A stretch of 64,000 nucleotides of DNA from positions 496,001 to 560,000 of the forward strand of contig CBDFKJ010000007.1 in the NCBI GenBank assembly GCA_965248805.1. Direction: 5' to 3'. Source of the stretch: CBDFKJ01 sp965248805. GTDB lineage: Bacteria > Pseudomonadota > Alphaproteobacteria > UBA6615. Of the stretch, positions 35,705 through 44,886 are shown piece by piece. A program made the position numbers and the translations under genes. The notes beneath the pieces are model-generated. The model saw only the letters and a program-made list of their open reading frames with translations. It did no database searches and had not been told where the DNA came from. How positions within the stretch are numbered: position 1 is the stretch's first letter; every line of letters starts with the position of its first letter.

Positions 35705-37418
35705 ATGTCGACTCATCCTCAGCAAAGCCGTTTTCGGCGATGGGTATCGACGGGTTGCACTGCACCCGTCCTGCTCGCGATTGTGATTGGTACGACCTTC
35801 GCCCAGGACCGCAATAACGCGCCGGCCGAAGCGCAGGTGCGAACATTGGGTCCGGCGACTGCCGTGCCCGATCCCCAGCAAGAACGGCCGATCAGCCGAT
35901 CCCGCGGCGTCCGACGCACCCCGGTACCGGACCGCGCGCCGCAGCAACCCGCGCCGGAGCCCAACGTCGGCGAAATGCTGGCGATCGAGTCTGCACCGGC
36001 GGTTGCTCAGCAGCCGCTTGCGACACCCGCCGCCGATGCGGTCGCCCAGGAGATGGACCGGCTGCGGCAGAGCCAGGACCGCCTGTCGGAAGCCATCGAG
36101 CAACAGCGTCAACAAATAGAGCAACAGCGGCAAGAGATAGAGCGACTGCAGAGCCTGGGCGACGCACCAGCCGAAGCGCCGACATTAAGCGATCGCGTGA
36201 ATGAGGCCGTGTCGAGGCTGCGCGCCGCCTGGCTCGGCGGTGTGCAGGCCGCGTCACCCAGAGTTCGAGGCGCTTGGCAGCTCGCGCGATCGTCAGACGC
36301 GGCGCGGGCCATCATCGCGGCCGGGGCGGTCGCGCTTCTTATCACAATGGCGACATTGCTGCACTGGAGGCGCTCACGCCGCGCCGGCGCAGCACCACAG
36401 GTCGCCAAGTTACTGGCGCTGGCGGCGCCGGATTGGATACATCGTCAATCCACGGCGGATGGACCCACTGTCGAGCCGGAATTCCTGTCACGCGTCATCC
36501 GCAGCTTCCCGGTGGCGCAGCGCAAAGCCTGGAGCAAGAAACTGGCGAGCCAGGAGCATGCGCCGCGTGATCTGGCCGTTGCACTGGCGAGCGACGATAT
36601 CGAAATCGCGGAGCCGCTGCTGAGCGACGGCAAGAGCCTAACCGACGAGGACTTGATCGCTGTGATCGAACGCCGCTCCTCGCTGCACCACCGGGCCATC
36701 GCGCGGCGGCGCGACTTGACGATGGCGGTGGCCGACGCGCTGGTCGACACGCAGAAGGTCGATGTTATCGCCGCCCTGCTGCGCAATCGGCGCGCGCGAA
36801 TTTCCGAAGAAACGATGGCAAGCATCGTCCGCGCCGCGCGCCACGTCGACAGCTATCGCGAGCCGATTGCCCGCCGGCCTGACTTGAGCCCGCGTCTGGC
36901 GTGGAATGTATACCAATGGCTGCCGGAAGGACTGCGCCAACAGATCGATCAGAAGTTCTCCGTCAGCAGGGTCGACCGCGACGCCCCGGTCGAGCCGACC
37001 GTGGTGACGCTGCCGGAACCGGATGTCCGAGATCAGGCGCCGGCCGCCGAAGCCGCCGCGGAGGTAACGATCACGCCGCAGCGCCTGATCGAATCGCTGC
37101 GCCAGGACAATCGGATTCAGTTCGGGGCGCAACTCAAGGAGCTAACCGGGCTGAGCGACGCCCGCCTGCAAGCGATACTCAATGATCCCAAAGGCGATGA
37201 GCTTGCTGCAATTTGCTGCGCGCTCGGCATCGACCGCCTCGTCTTCGCCTCCATGTTCATCCTCACCCGCAAGCTGGGCCCGCCACCCCATAGGGCGCAA
37301 CCCCATGAATTTGCACGCATAATGGAGGTTTTCGACGGCCTCAAGAACCGGCGATGCCCGACGCCGGCTGGAGGCGTGGCGCAAGCAGCTCGACGATTCT
37401 ATCGATTCGGCGGCCTAG
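35705..37418 (+). pseudogene. DUF2336 protein, membrane-anchored, with a single-base frameshift near the end
   Basis: The start MSTHPQQSRFRRWVSTGCTA leads into a hydrophobic segment ending IVIGTTFAQ. There follow a Pro/Gln-rich linker, a short coiled coil (DRLSEAIEQQRQQIEQQRQE), a second helix (AIIAAGAVALLITMATLLHW) and the DUF2336 repeats (LTDEDLIAVIERRSSLHHRA, VIAALLRNRRARISEETMAS, PIARRPDLSPRLAWNVYQWL). Near 37345 one base breaks the frame: the better continuation TGDARRRLEAWRKQLDDSID-SAA-stop ends at 37418, whereas the shifted frame runs on to 37558. Either a recent mutation or a sequencing error. The family occurs beside chemosensory and kinase genes in alphaproteobacteria; its role is unknown. 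Confidence 0.75.
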
Positions 37419-37574
37419 CGCCGCGATTCGTTGGCGCGGCCCCGTCTATGGCCCAAGAAATTATTAAGGACCACCAGCTAGCTTGGGCGGCGCCATTAGC
37501 GGCTCCCCGCACCGGTCCACTTTGCGCGCACCAAGCTCGCGTCAGACGGCCCCGGTGACCTACGTCCGGATACC

Positions 37575-38841
37575 ATGAACCCAACTCGGCAGGATGCAAC
37601 ATTCGCGGACGCGCGCGATCCTGTTACCCAGGCGCGCATTCTGATTGTCGACGATCATGAGCTCACGATAACCACGATCGAGACAATTCTGCGTCAGGAC
37701 GGTTTCCGCCACTTCAAATCAACAACCGATCCGCGCGAGGCGGCGCGGTTGTGCGACGAGTTTCGCCCTGATCTGCTGCTCCTGGACATTCTCATGCCCG
37801 AGCTCGATGGCTTTGCGGTCATGCGGTCCCTGCGCGCACGGGAAATCGACGACTACCTGCCGATTCGCATCGTCACCAGCGAGTCCGACCAGGCCACCAA
37901 GCTCAAGGCGCTTCAGTCCGGCGCGACAGACTTCGCATCGAAGCCGCTGGACGCGGCGGAATTGATCTGCCGCGTGCGCAATATCCTGCGCATGCGGATG
38001 CTGCAGAACGACTTGCGCCGGTCCAACCGTAACCTGGAGGTGCAAGTCCGCAGGCGCACGAAAAGGCTCGAGGCCGCAATCGGCTTGTTGCGACATGCCG
38101 AGGCCAAGCTCGGAGAGGCGCTGGCGGATTCGCAAGCGCGCAGCAAGGGCAAGACTGACATGTTGGCGACTGTCAGCCACGAGTTGCGAACGCCCTTGAC
38201 CGCCATCATGGGCTTCGCCGAACTGTTGCGCGACGAACCGTTGGGACCCCTGAAGAAAGACAAACGGCGCGGTTACGCCGCTGACATCCATGTGGCGGCG
38301 AGCCACGCATTGGGCGTCGTCAATGATATTCTCGACTTGTCCAAGGTCGAAGCCGGCGAAATCGATATCGAGCTGGAGGACACCGAGGTCACCAAGACGA
38401 TAATCGGGACTGTGAAAATGCTCAGCGGCATCGCCACCAAGGCCGATGTCGCGCTGAGCGTCGACATTCCAGGTGACTTTCCAGTACTGCGCACCGACGA
38501 AAAGCGCCTGCGACAAGTGCTCGTCAATGTCGTCACCAACGCCATCAAGTTCACGCCCTCCGGCGGATCGGTGACCGTGCGCGCCCGCCACAATCCAGAA
38601 GACGGCGCTCTAATCATGGTGGTCACCGACAACGGCGTCGGCATCGAAAAGAAGGACTTGGAAAAGGTCATGCGCGCTTACGGACGGGCTGGGCGGCCCG
38701 TCCACGATGTGCAGAACAGCACCGGTCTCGGCTTGCCATTGACACGCAAACTGGTGGACGCGCTCGGCGGCGGCCTGGAAATCTTAGATCGCCCCGAGCC
38801 CCTGGCCTGGCGCGGCGTTGCAATTGACGGTGGCAACGTGA
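37575..38841 (+). pseudogene. Response regulator-histidine kinase hybrid, 3' end frameshifted
   Basis: The receiver domain (ARILIVDDHELTITTIETIL, LLLLDILMPELDGFAVMRSL with phospho-Asp near 72, SGATDFASKPLDAAEL) occupies about residues 20-140. A coiled linker follows, then HisKA (MLATVSHELRTPLTAIMGFA, His near 203), the ATPase N box (VVTNAIKFTPSGGSV), DNGVGIEKKDLEK and NSTGLGLPLTRKLVDALGGG. Near 38785 the frame breaks: the natural ending IAPSPWPGAALQLTVAT-stop at 38841 lies one frame away. Because of the shift the reading frame runs on into the MFS gene and makes a false 812-aa fusion. The enzymatic core is otherwise complete, so it may still work if the shift is an error. Confidence 0.75.
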
Positions 38842-38892
38842 AGTGGCCATGTGCGCCGAACGAGGGCGTCGCGGGCGAAACCACCAATCCAA

Positions 38893-40013
38893 ATGAAATC
38901 TGGGATGGGCAAAGTCGGATCGTTGTCGATCCTGGCGATATGCCAGGTCGCGGCGATGGCGCTATGGTTTTCGGCATCCGCGGTCGTCCCGACACTTGCG
39001 CTCGAATATGGCCTGGGCGGGGCGCGGGCGTCGTGGCTGACGAGCAGCGTGCAGGCGGGCTTCGTTGCCGGCACCCTGATCCGACATCGGTCTCGATGAT
39101 CGTCCTGCGCTTTATCACCGGCGCCTGCATGGCTGGTGTCTACCCGGTCGGCATGAAGCTCGCCTCGACCTGGGCCAAGGGCGATCTCGGTCTGATCATC
39201 GGGCTGATGGTCGGCTCGCTGACACTGGGCTCGGCCTCGCCGCACCTGTTCAACGCCTTCGGCGGCCTCGATTGGCGGCTTACCATCGCTGTCGCTTCCG
39301 CGGTCGCCGCCGGCGCGGCCGCGTTGATCAATCTGTTTGCGCTCGGGCCGCGCCACACCGCCGCGCCGCCCTACGACTCCCGTGCCGCGCTCACGGCATG
39401 GACCAATCGGGGCTTGCGCCTCGCCAATCTCGGCTATCTCGGCCTCATGTGGGAGCTTTACGCCATGTGGGCGTGGTTGGGCGTCTTTCTCGACGCCAGT
39501 TTTCACCTCCGGCCCGGCGGCGACGATGCCGCCATGTGGGCACGGTTCGCGACCTTCGCCGCAATGGGCCTGGGCGGCGCGGCGGGGTGCATGGCCATGG
39601 CCGGCGGTTACCTCGCGGACCGCTGGGGCCGCACGACTCTGACCAGAAGTGCGATGATCATCAGCGGGGCGTGCGCCCTCGTCGTCGGCTTTCTCTTCGG
39701 CGGCAACCCGGCGCTTCTGGTGACCGTCTGCATGATCTGGGGCATCACCGTGGTCGCAGACTCGGCGCAGTTTTCCGCGAGCGTGACCGAGCTATCCGAG
39801 CCCGGGCGCATAGGCACCATGCTGACGACGCAAACCTGCGGCGGTTTCTTGCTCACCCTGGTGACGATCCATCTGCTGCCGCCGGTGGTCGACGCCGTCG
39901 GCTGGCGCTACGCCTTCGCCGTGCTTGCGCTCGGTCCCGTCATCGGTGTCGCGGCGATGCTTCGGCTGCGATCGCTGCCGGAGACCGCACGGCTCGCCGG
40001 CGGGCGGCGCTGA
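38893..40013 (+). pseudogene. MFS transporter with internal deletion and frame change
   Basis: The start (MKSGMGKVGSLSILAICQVA, then ALWFSASAVVPTLALEYGLG and TSSVQAGFVAGTL) is in one frame up to about 39080. The rest (MIVLRFITGACMAGVYPVGM, KLASTWAKGDLGLIIGLMVG, FNAFGGLDWRLTIAVASAVA and on to RSLPETARLAGGRR) is in another frame, the one continuous with the kinase. About 35-40 residues around the second helix are absent. The remaining helices look unmutated, so loss is probably recent. The substrate is unknown. Confidence 0.75.
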
Positions 40014-40060
40014 CACAAGCGTGTGTTGCGAGGCGACGCCGCGCCACCTAATCAACCGCC

Positions 40061-40252
40061 ATGATCGAGATCATGATCGAGCGCTGGGCCGGCGCCGACG
40101 ACACGGTCGAGTACGTATGGTCGGTATGGCGCGACAATCACCGCGTGCATCTGGGCGGACCGCAGCCGAGCGCTGAGGAGGCCGAACGTGAGGCCAAGGG
40201 CTATTGCGCGAGCGGCCTCGGCGAGGCGCCGGACTCGGTCGTGCACCTGTAG
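40061..40252 (+). CDS. Small conserved-looking hypothetical protein (63 aa)
   Basis: MIEIMIERWAGADDTVEYVW and SVWRDNHRVHLGGPQPSAEE, ending SGLGEAPDSVVHL. It is acidic, with a beta-beta-alpha pattern; the codon usage matches neighbouring genes. It converges with the reductive-dehalogenase-like gene, whose stop lies 8 bp away. No family recognised. Confidence is limited because the gene is short. Confidence 0.5.
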   Translation: MIEIMIERWAGADDTVEYVWSVWRDNHRVHLGGPQPSAEEAEREAKGYCASGLGEAPDSVVHL

Positions 40253-40259
40253 CCGATGA

Positions 40260-42416
40260 TCAGTCTGCGGACACCGGCAGCTGTTCGCGTTTGCCCACCG
40301 GTTCGGTCGGCGCGGAGTGCGCCGGGGGCGGGTCGCCTCTGGCGTGTCGTGCTTGCGCCTGTGGCGGCGTCTCCAGCGCCGCCGCCAGCGCTGCCTTTCG
40401 GTCCACCGGCACCGGTGCCGGCGAATCGGGCGGCGGCATGATGTTCGCGGGGTAGTAGGCGACCTTTTGCGTCGCCTTCTGCTTGTCGCCCTTGGCGACG
40501 TCGAGCCCGCGCTGGTTGGCGCCCCGGGGCGCGACCGACTTGCCGTCCGGCAACCACTCGAGATCCCGCCACCACTTCTTGACCGGATTGATCTCACCGT
40601 TGCCCATCCAATCGTCGAGGTTGGCGAGGAACCGGCGCATGAAGGGCAGCTTGATCGCGGTCCACAGGAACGCGCGATGCACGAGAAGTCCTTCATTGGT
40701 GTAGGGGCACATCTTCATGCAGCGCCCGCAGGCCGAGCCGTGCGGGTTGGTGACGCGATAGCTCGTGCATCTCTGCACGTCCGGCTTCCACATTTCGTAG
40801 CCGTTGAACATCACCTTGTCGCCATAGGCGATGGCGTCGCATGGGCATTCGCGCGCGCACTTGAAGCACTTGGCGCACATGTCCTGGAGGCCGAAATCGA
40901 TCGGCGGGTCGACCGCCAGCGGCAGATCGGTGGTCACGACCGCCGACTTAAAGCGCGGGCCAACGAACGGGTTCAGGACCAGTTCGCCGATGCGGCTCAA
41001 CTCGCCGAGGCCGGCGTAAAGGATCAGCGGGATGTGCAACACGTCGGAATCGGCGTTGGAGTGCGAGCGCGCGCCATACCCCAAAGTGCGGATCACCTGC
41101 GCCACCTGGCCGGTCACCTCCGCGCCGCGCAGGTAGCCGCGCATCGACTGCCCGCCCGAGATCCAGTCGTCGCCCGAGGCGCCGTCCATTGTCTCGTGGC
41201 CCTGGTCGATCAGCATCACAATGGCATAGCGGTGATAGGGCTCGATCGGCGTGCCGTCCTCCTTGTGCGAGTACCAGGCGAAGCGCTTGACCTCGCAAAT
41301 GCCCACCAGATTGGCGCCGAGATAGTAGCTAAGCGATTTCACCGCGCGCGCGTTGGCCGCCGGATCGTCGAGGCCCGCGGTCCGGCTCGTTGCCACTTGT
41401 CCCGCCTGCAGCGGCACCAGGGCGCGAATGAGCGGTGTCATGGCGTTGCTCAGCGGATGCTTTGTGGCGAAGCGCAAACGCTCGCGTTTCATTTTCGCGC
41501 CCAGATCACCGTGCAAGGCGCGCTCGAAGAACGCCGCCCGCTTGGGCACGCGCGGCACCTCGTCCTCCAGCACCAGGGTGGTCGGATCGGCGGTGGTTTT
41601 GATCTTTTCCATCGGATAGCGCGACAGGTGCGTCGACCGCCGCCGCTGCGACCATTCCGCGAGGCCTGAGACCGTGCCGCCGAGGCCGAGCCAGTAGGCC
41701 AGGCCCTTGTCGCCGCCCCGCCCCGGCTTGAGCGGACGGTCGTCCGCGATCGTCAGATCGGTGGTGATGATCGCGGTCTCGTAACCAGCGCCGATGAAGG
41801 GCGCGATCACCCCCTCGCCGTGTCGTTCGCCGAGACCGGCGCGCACCACCAGCCTCGCGTGGTCGACATCGGTTTGATCGCGGCTGTGGGCGCGCGCCGG
41901 CCAGCCGAGGCGACGGATATAGCCGGCCAGGATCGTCGCGATCTCCATCGCGCGCATGGCGGCGCGGTCCGATTGACTGTTCGCGACCCAGGCGTGGGCG
42001 AGATTGTCGGGCTCGGGGGGCCGTGCATGGGCCACCAGGACGACCACCGCGTGGCTGTGATAGGGCGTAAGCGTCGTCCCGTCTTCGGCGGTTTGGTACC
42101 AGGCACTGGCCGGAAGTTCGCAGGCCGCCATCATGGAGGCGTCCATGAAATAGCCCGTCGCCTTCAGGTCGTGGACTACAGCTTCGGGGTCGTCGGGGAT
42201 CGGCGCTCGCTCGGGCGCCACCTCACCGTCGCGCAGTTGCTCATACAGACTAAGGTAGGTTTGCGCCGCGGCGGCATAGATGTCGGCCGCATTCACACGT
42301 CGCGGCGGGCGTTGCGGCCGGCCGCCGTCGGCGGCGCCCGACTCGGCCCGCGGCAATCGTTCCAGGGGGTAACGCCCCAGATGCGCGGGCCGGTTGCGAT
42401 AGGAAAAGATGCGCAT
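40260..42416 (-). CDS. Reductive-dehalogenase-like protein with duplicated cobalamin-type domain and two 4Fe-4S motifs
   Basis: A 718-aa protein started at the ATG of MRIFSYRNRPAHLGRYPLER, which has AGGAG about 6 bases upstream; the open frame extends further but crosses the promoter region. Two halves are homologous: YPLER/YPMEK, WYQTAEDGTTLTPYHSHAVV versus WYSHKEDGTPIEPYHRYAIV, and LVVRAGLGERHGEGVIAPFI versus LILYAGLGELSRIGELVLNP. Only the second half carries CAKCFKCARECPCDAIAYGD and CGRCMKMCP, two ferredoxin-type clusters as in reductive dehalogenases and epoxyqueuosine reductase. There is no Tat signal and no membrane anchor gene, so it should be cytoplasmic and non-respiratory. A Pro/Ala-rich tail follows residue 650. 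The substrate is unknown. Confidence 0.8.
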   Translation of the reverse strand: MRIFSYRNRPAHLGRYPLERLPRAESGAADGGRPQRPPRRVNAADIYAAAAQTYLSLYEQLRDGEVAPERAPIPDDPEAVVHDLKATGYFMDASMMAACELPASAWYQTAEDGTTLTPYHSHAVVVLVAHARPPEPDNLAHAWVANSQSDRAAMRAMEIATILAGYIRRLGWPARAHSRDQTDVDHARLVVRAGLGERHGEGVIAPFIGAGYETAIITTDLTIADDRPLKPGRGGDKGLAYWLGLGGTVSGLAEWSQRRRSTHLSRYPMEKIKTTADPTTLVLEDEVPRVPKRAAFFERALHGDLGAKMKRERLRFATKHPLSNAMTPLIRALVPLQAGQVATSRTAGLDDPAANARAVKSLSYYLGANLVGICEVKRFAWYSHKEDGTPIEPYHRYAIVMLIDQGHETMDGASGDDWISGGQSMRGYLRGAEVTGQVAQVIRTLGYGARSHSNADSDVLHIPLILYAGLGELSRIGELVLNPFVGPRFKSAVVTTDLPLAVDPPIDFGLQDMCAKCFKCARECPCDAIAYGDKVMFNGYEMWKPDVQRCTSYRVTNPHGSACGRCMKMCPYTNEGLLVHRAFLWTAIKLPFMRRFLANLDDWMGNGEINPVKKWWRDLEWLPDGKSVAPRGANQRGLDVAKGDKQKATQKVAYYPANIMPPPDSPAPVPVDRKAALAAALETPPQAQARHARGDPPPAHSAPTEPVGKREQLPVSAD

Positions 42417-42486
42417 GCGGGCTCCTGCGGGCAACGGCGCAGGGAGTTTGACGGAGTAGGCGGTGGCGCCAAGAGCGCAAATAAGA

Positions 42487-42501
42487 GAACAAAAAAGGAA
42501 C
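42487..42501 (+). promoter_or_regulatory. LexA (SOS) box 1: GAAC-N7-GAAC
   Basis: GAAC-AAAAAAG-GAAC matches the alphaproteobacterial direct-repeat LexA site. It lies 57 bp upstream of imuA and 71 bp upstream of the divergent reductive-dehalogenase-like gene. Confidence 0.75.
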
Positions 42502-42529
42502 ATCTTGACTCGACGGGCGGATCTTTTTA

Positions 42530-42544
42530 GAACAAACATAGAAC
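42530..42544 (+). promoter_or_regulatory. LexA (SOS) box 2: GAAC-N7-GAAC
   Basis: GAAC-AAACATA-GAAC, 43 bp from box 1 and 14 bp upstream of the imuA start, so LexA binding here would cover the imuA promoter or translation start. Confidence 0.85.
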
Positions 42545-42557
42545 ATAAGGATCGACC

Positions 42558-43199
42558 ATGCCTGCCGACACCGCTACTTTGATGGATCTGCGTCACCGGA
42601 TTTCCGCTCTCGAACGGTCGGGTAACGGCGCCACTTGTCCCGGCGGTACCGTGTCGGTCGGGGTCGCCGAGATCGATGCGCATTTGCCCTGGGGCGGATT
42701 ACCGCTGGGCTGCGTGCACGAAATGCGCGGCGCCGCGACCGCCTTCGCCGCCACCCTCGCCGCCCGGCTCGCCGCGCGCCGCCGCCGCCCGGTGTTCTGG
42801 ATCGCACCGCCGGGGTGCGGTGGCCGCCTGCCCGATCTCTACGCCCCGGGCCTCGCCGCCTTCGGCCTGAGCGCGGCGGCGCTGATCGTGGTGGCGGCGC
42901 GCGGCGCGACGGCGCTCTGGGCCATGGAGGAGGCCTTGCGCGCGCCGGCGGCAGGCGCGGTCGTGGCCGAAATCGAGGCACTGGATCTGACCGCCAGCCG
43001 GCGGTTGCAACTGGCCGCCGAAGCCGGCGGCGCCGGTGGACTGCTGCTGCGCGGCGAGACGGCGACGGCGCTGACGGCCTGCGTCACACGGTGGCGCGTG
43101 GCATCGCTACCCAGCGTGCCATTCGACGATGGCGCGCGCTGGCAGTTGTCGCTGGAGCGCTGCCGTGGCGGCCGGCCGGGCGCCTGGTCTGTGGAGTGA
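42558..43199 (+). CDS. imuA: ImuA, accessory protein of the SOS mutagenesis cassette
   Basis: A 213-aa RecA-related protein of the ImuA type. The conserved features LPWGGLPLGCVHEMRGAATA, VFWIAPP and GRLPDLYAPGLAAFGL are visible, but the Walker A lysine of RecA is absent, as is usual in the family. It acts with ImuB and DnaE2 in DNA-damage-induced translesion synthesis. The start ATG follows AAGGATCGACC. It is first in a three-gene operon (3 bp before imuB), controlled by two LexA boxes just upstream. Confidence 0.9.
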   Translation: MPADTATLMDLRHRISALERSGNGATCPGGTVSVGVAEIDAHLPWGGLPLGCVHEMRGAATAFAATLAARLAARRRRPVFWIAPPGCGGRLPDLYAPGLAAFGLSAAALIVVAARGATALWAMEEALRAPAAGAVVAEIEALDLTASRRLQLAAEAGGAGGLLLRGETATALTACVTRWRVASLPSVPFDDGARWQLSLERCRGGRPGAWSVE

Positions 43200-43202
43200 A
43201 CG

Positions 43203-44870
43203 ATGCGACGGGTGATCTCACTGTGGCTGCCGCGCTTTCCGACCGACCGGCTCTGCCGGCGGCAGGCAGCGAAGAGCAGCCGCGCCTCGCCCTGGCGAGC
43301 TGAGCCGCTGGTCACGCTCGCCAGCGAGGACGGCCACGGCCTGCGCCTGGCCGCGGTCAATGACGCCGCGGCGCAAGCCGGCCTCGCCCCCGGCATGGCG
43401 GTGGCCGATGCACGGGCGCTGGAGCCGGGCCTGCATGCCGTGACGCAGGATCGCGAGGACGATTTGCGGGCACTGGCGGCGCTCGCCGACTGGTGTGGCC
43501 GCTACAGCCCGTGGACCGCGGTGGCCCAGACCCCGGTTGACACCATCGAAGCCGGTGACGCCGGCGGCCTGTGGCTCGACGTCACCGGTTGCGCCCATCT
43601 CTTCGGCGGCGAAGAGGCGCTGCTGGCAGACCTGCTCGGACGGCTCGCGCAGCTAGGCTATGCCGCCTGTGCCGGGCTTGCCGACACCCCGGGCGCCGCC
43701 TGGGCGACTGCGCGCTTCGCCACCGACAAGGACCGGCCGTGGCATATCGTACCGCCGGGCGGACAGGCCGAAGCCCTTCGTTCACTGCCCATCGCGGGTT
43801 TGCGTCTCGATGCTCGGATGCAGCAGATGTTGGTTCGTCTGAGCCTGCGCACCATCGCCGCATTGATGGAATTATCGCGTGCCGGACTTGCCACCCGCTT
43901 CGGGGCGGCGTTGCCGCGCCGGCTCGACCAGGCGCTGGGCCACCTCGACGAGCCGATCTCGCCGCGCCGGCCCCGGCCCTCGACCCAGGTCCGCCTCGCC
44001 TTCCCCGATCCCATCGGACGGCCTGAGGACATCGCCGCCGCCCTGCACCGCCTCGCCGACGCCCTGTGTGTGCTGTTGGATGCCGCCGGCCTCGGTGCCC
44101 GCCGGTTGGAGTTGCGGCTGTTTCGCGCCGGCGGCTGGGTCGACCGCGCCGCCGCCGGCACCAGCCGGGCGAGCCGCGATCCCGCCCATATCACGCGCCT
44201 GATCGGCGAGGCGCTGGAGCGCCTGCCCGAACCGGGCGGCGACGGCGCGGCGCTGATGATCGACGCCCTGATCCTCGCCGCACCCCGGACCGAGAAGCTG
44301 GTGGCCGAGCAGGGCGCCTTCGCGCGCGGCTGGCGCAGAACGCAAGACGCGGACGCCGCGTTGGTGGCCACGCTGGTCGATCGCCTCGCCAGCCGGCTGG
44401 GAACCGGCGCCGTGGCTCGCTTGACGCCGCGCCAAAGCCATCTGCCGGAACGCGCGCAGGTTCCCGTACCGGCGCTGCCGATCGCACCGGCCGCAGCGGC
44501 AACGTCGCCGCTTGCGGCCAAGGATACACCCTGGCCCGCGGCCAGCCCCTGTCCGCGCCCGGTGCGCCTGCTGGCGCGGCCCGAGCCGGTCGAGGCCATC
44601 GCCCCCGTGCCCGATGATCCGCCGCGGCTGTTCCGCTGGCGCGGACGCGTGCACCGCGTCGTCCATGCCCAAGGACCGGAGCGCCTGGCACCAGAATGGT
44701 GGCGCGCACCGGTCATACCAGCCGCGCCGGTCGTGCCGGCCGACAGCACGCGCGACTACTACCGGGTCGAAGATCTCAGCGGCGCCCGTTACTGGCTCTA
44801 CCGCGAAGGCCTGTATCAGGCGGGCACCACTCGGCCGCCGCGCTGGTACCTGCACGGCGTGTTCGGGTGA
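43203..44870 (+). CDS. imuB: ImuB, Y-family polymerase-like protein of the SOS cassette
   Basis: A 555-aa protein. The Y-family palm and fingers start MRRVISLWLPRFPTDRLCRR, with PLVTLASEDGHGLRLAAVND and LDVTGCAHLFGGEEALLADL. The acidic catalytic triad of true Y-polymerases is not conserved, as in known ImuB, which is an inactive hub that binds the beta clamp, ImuA and DnaE2. The long C-terminal part after residue 350 ends DYYRVEDLSGARYWLYREGL, then a hydrophobic GVFG. It lies 3 bp after imuA; dnaE2 begins 16 bp after its stop. Confidence 0.9.
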   Translation: MRRVISLWLPRFPTDRLCRRQAAKSSRASPWRAEPLVTLASEDGHGLRLAAVNDAAAQAGLAPGMAVADARALEPGLHAVTQDREDDLRALAALADWCGRYSPWTAVAQTPVDTIEAGDAGGLWLDVTGCAHLFGGEEALLADLLGRLAQLGYAACAGLADTPGAAWATARFATDKDRPWHIVPPGGQAEALRSLPIAGLRLDARMQQMLVRLSLRTIAALMELSRAGLATRFGAALPRRLDQALGHLDEPISPRRPRPSTQVRLAFPDPIGRPEDIAAALHRLADALCVLLDAAGLGARRLELRLFRAGGWVDRAAAGTSRASRDPAHITRLIGEALERLPEPGGDGAALMIDALILAAPRTEKLVAEQGAFARGWRRTQDADAALVATLVDRLASRLGTGAVARLTPRQSHLPERAQVPVPALPIAPAAAATSPLAAKDTPWPAASPCPRPVRLLARPEPVEAIAPVPDDPPRLFRWRGRVHRVVHAQGPERLAPEWWRAPVIPAAPVVPADSTRDYYRVEDLSGARYWLYREGLYQAGTTRPPRWYLHGVFG

Positions 44871-44886
44871 CTTGACGATCAGGCCG

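Noticed and set aside
37575..40013. A novel sensor kinase-MFS transporter fusion protein
   Set aside because: The natural kinase end and the true MFS start are in other frames at 38841 and 38893, and the MFS has an internal deletion. The fusion arises from frameshifts.
44512..44886. N-terminal extension of dnaE2
   Set aside because: It overlaps the 3' end of imuB in another frame and lacks DnaE2 homology. The family start MTDYAELQVTTNFSFLRG lies at 44887.
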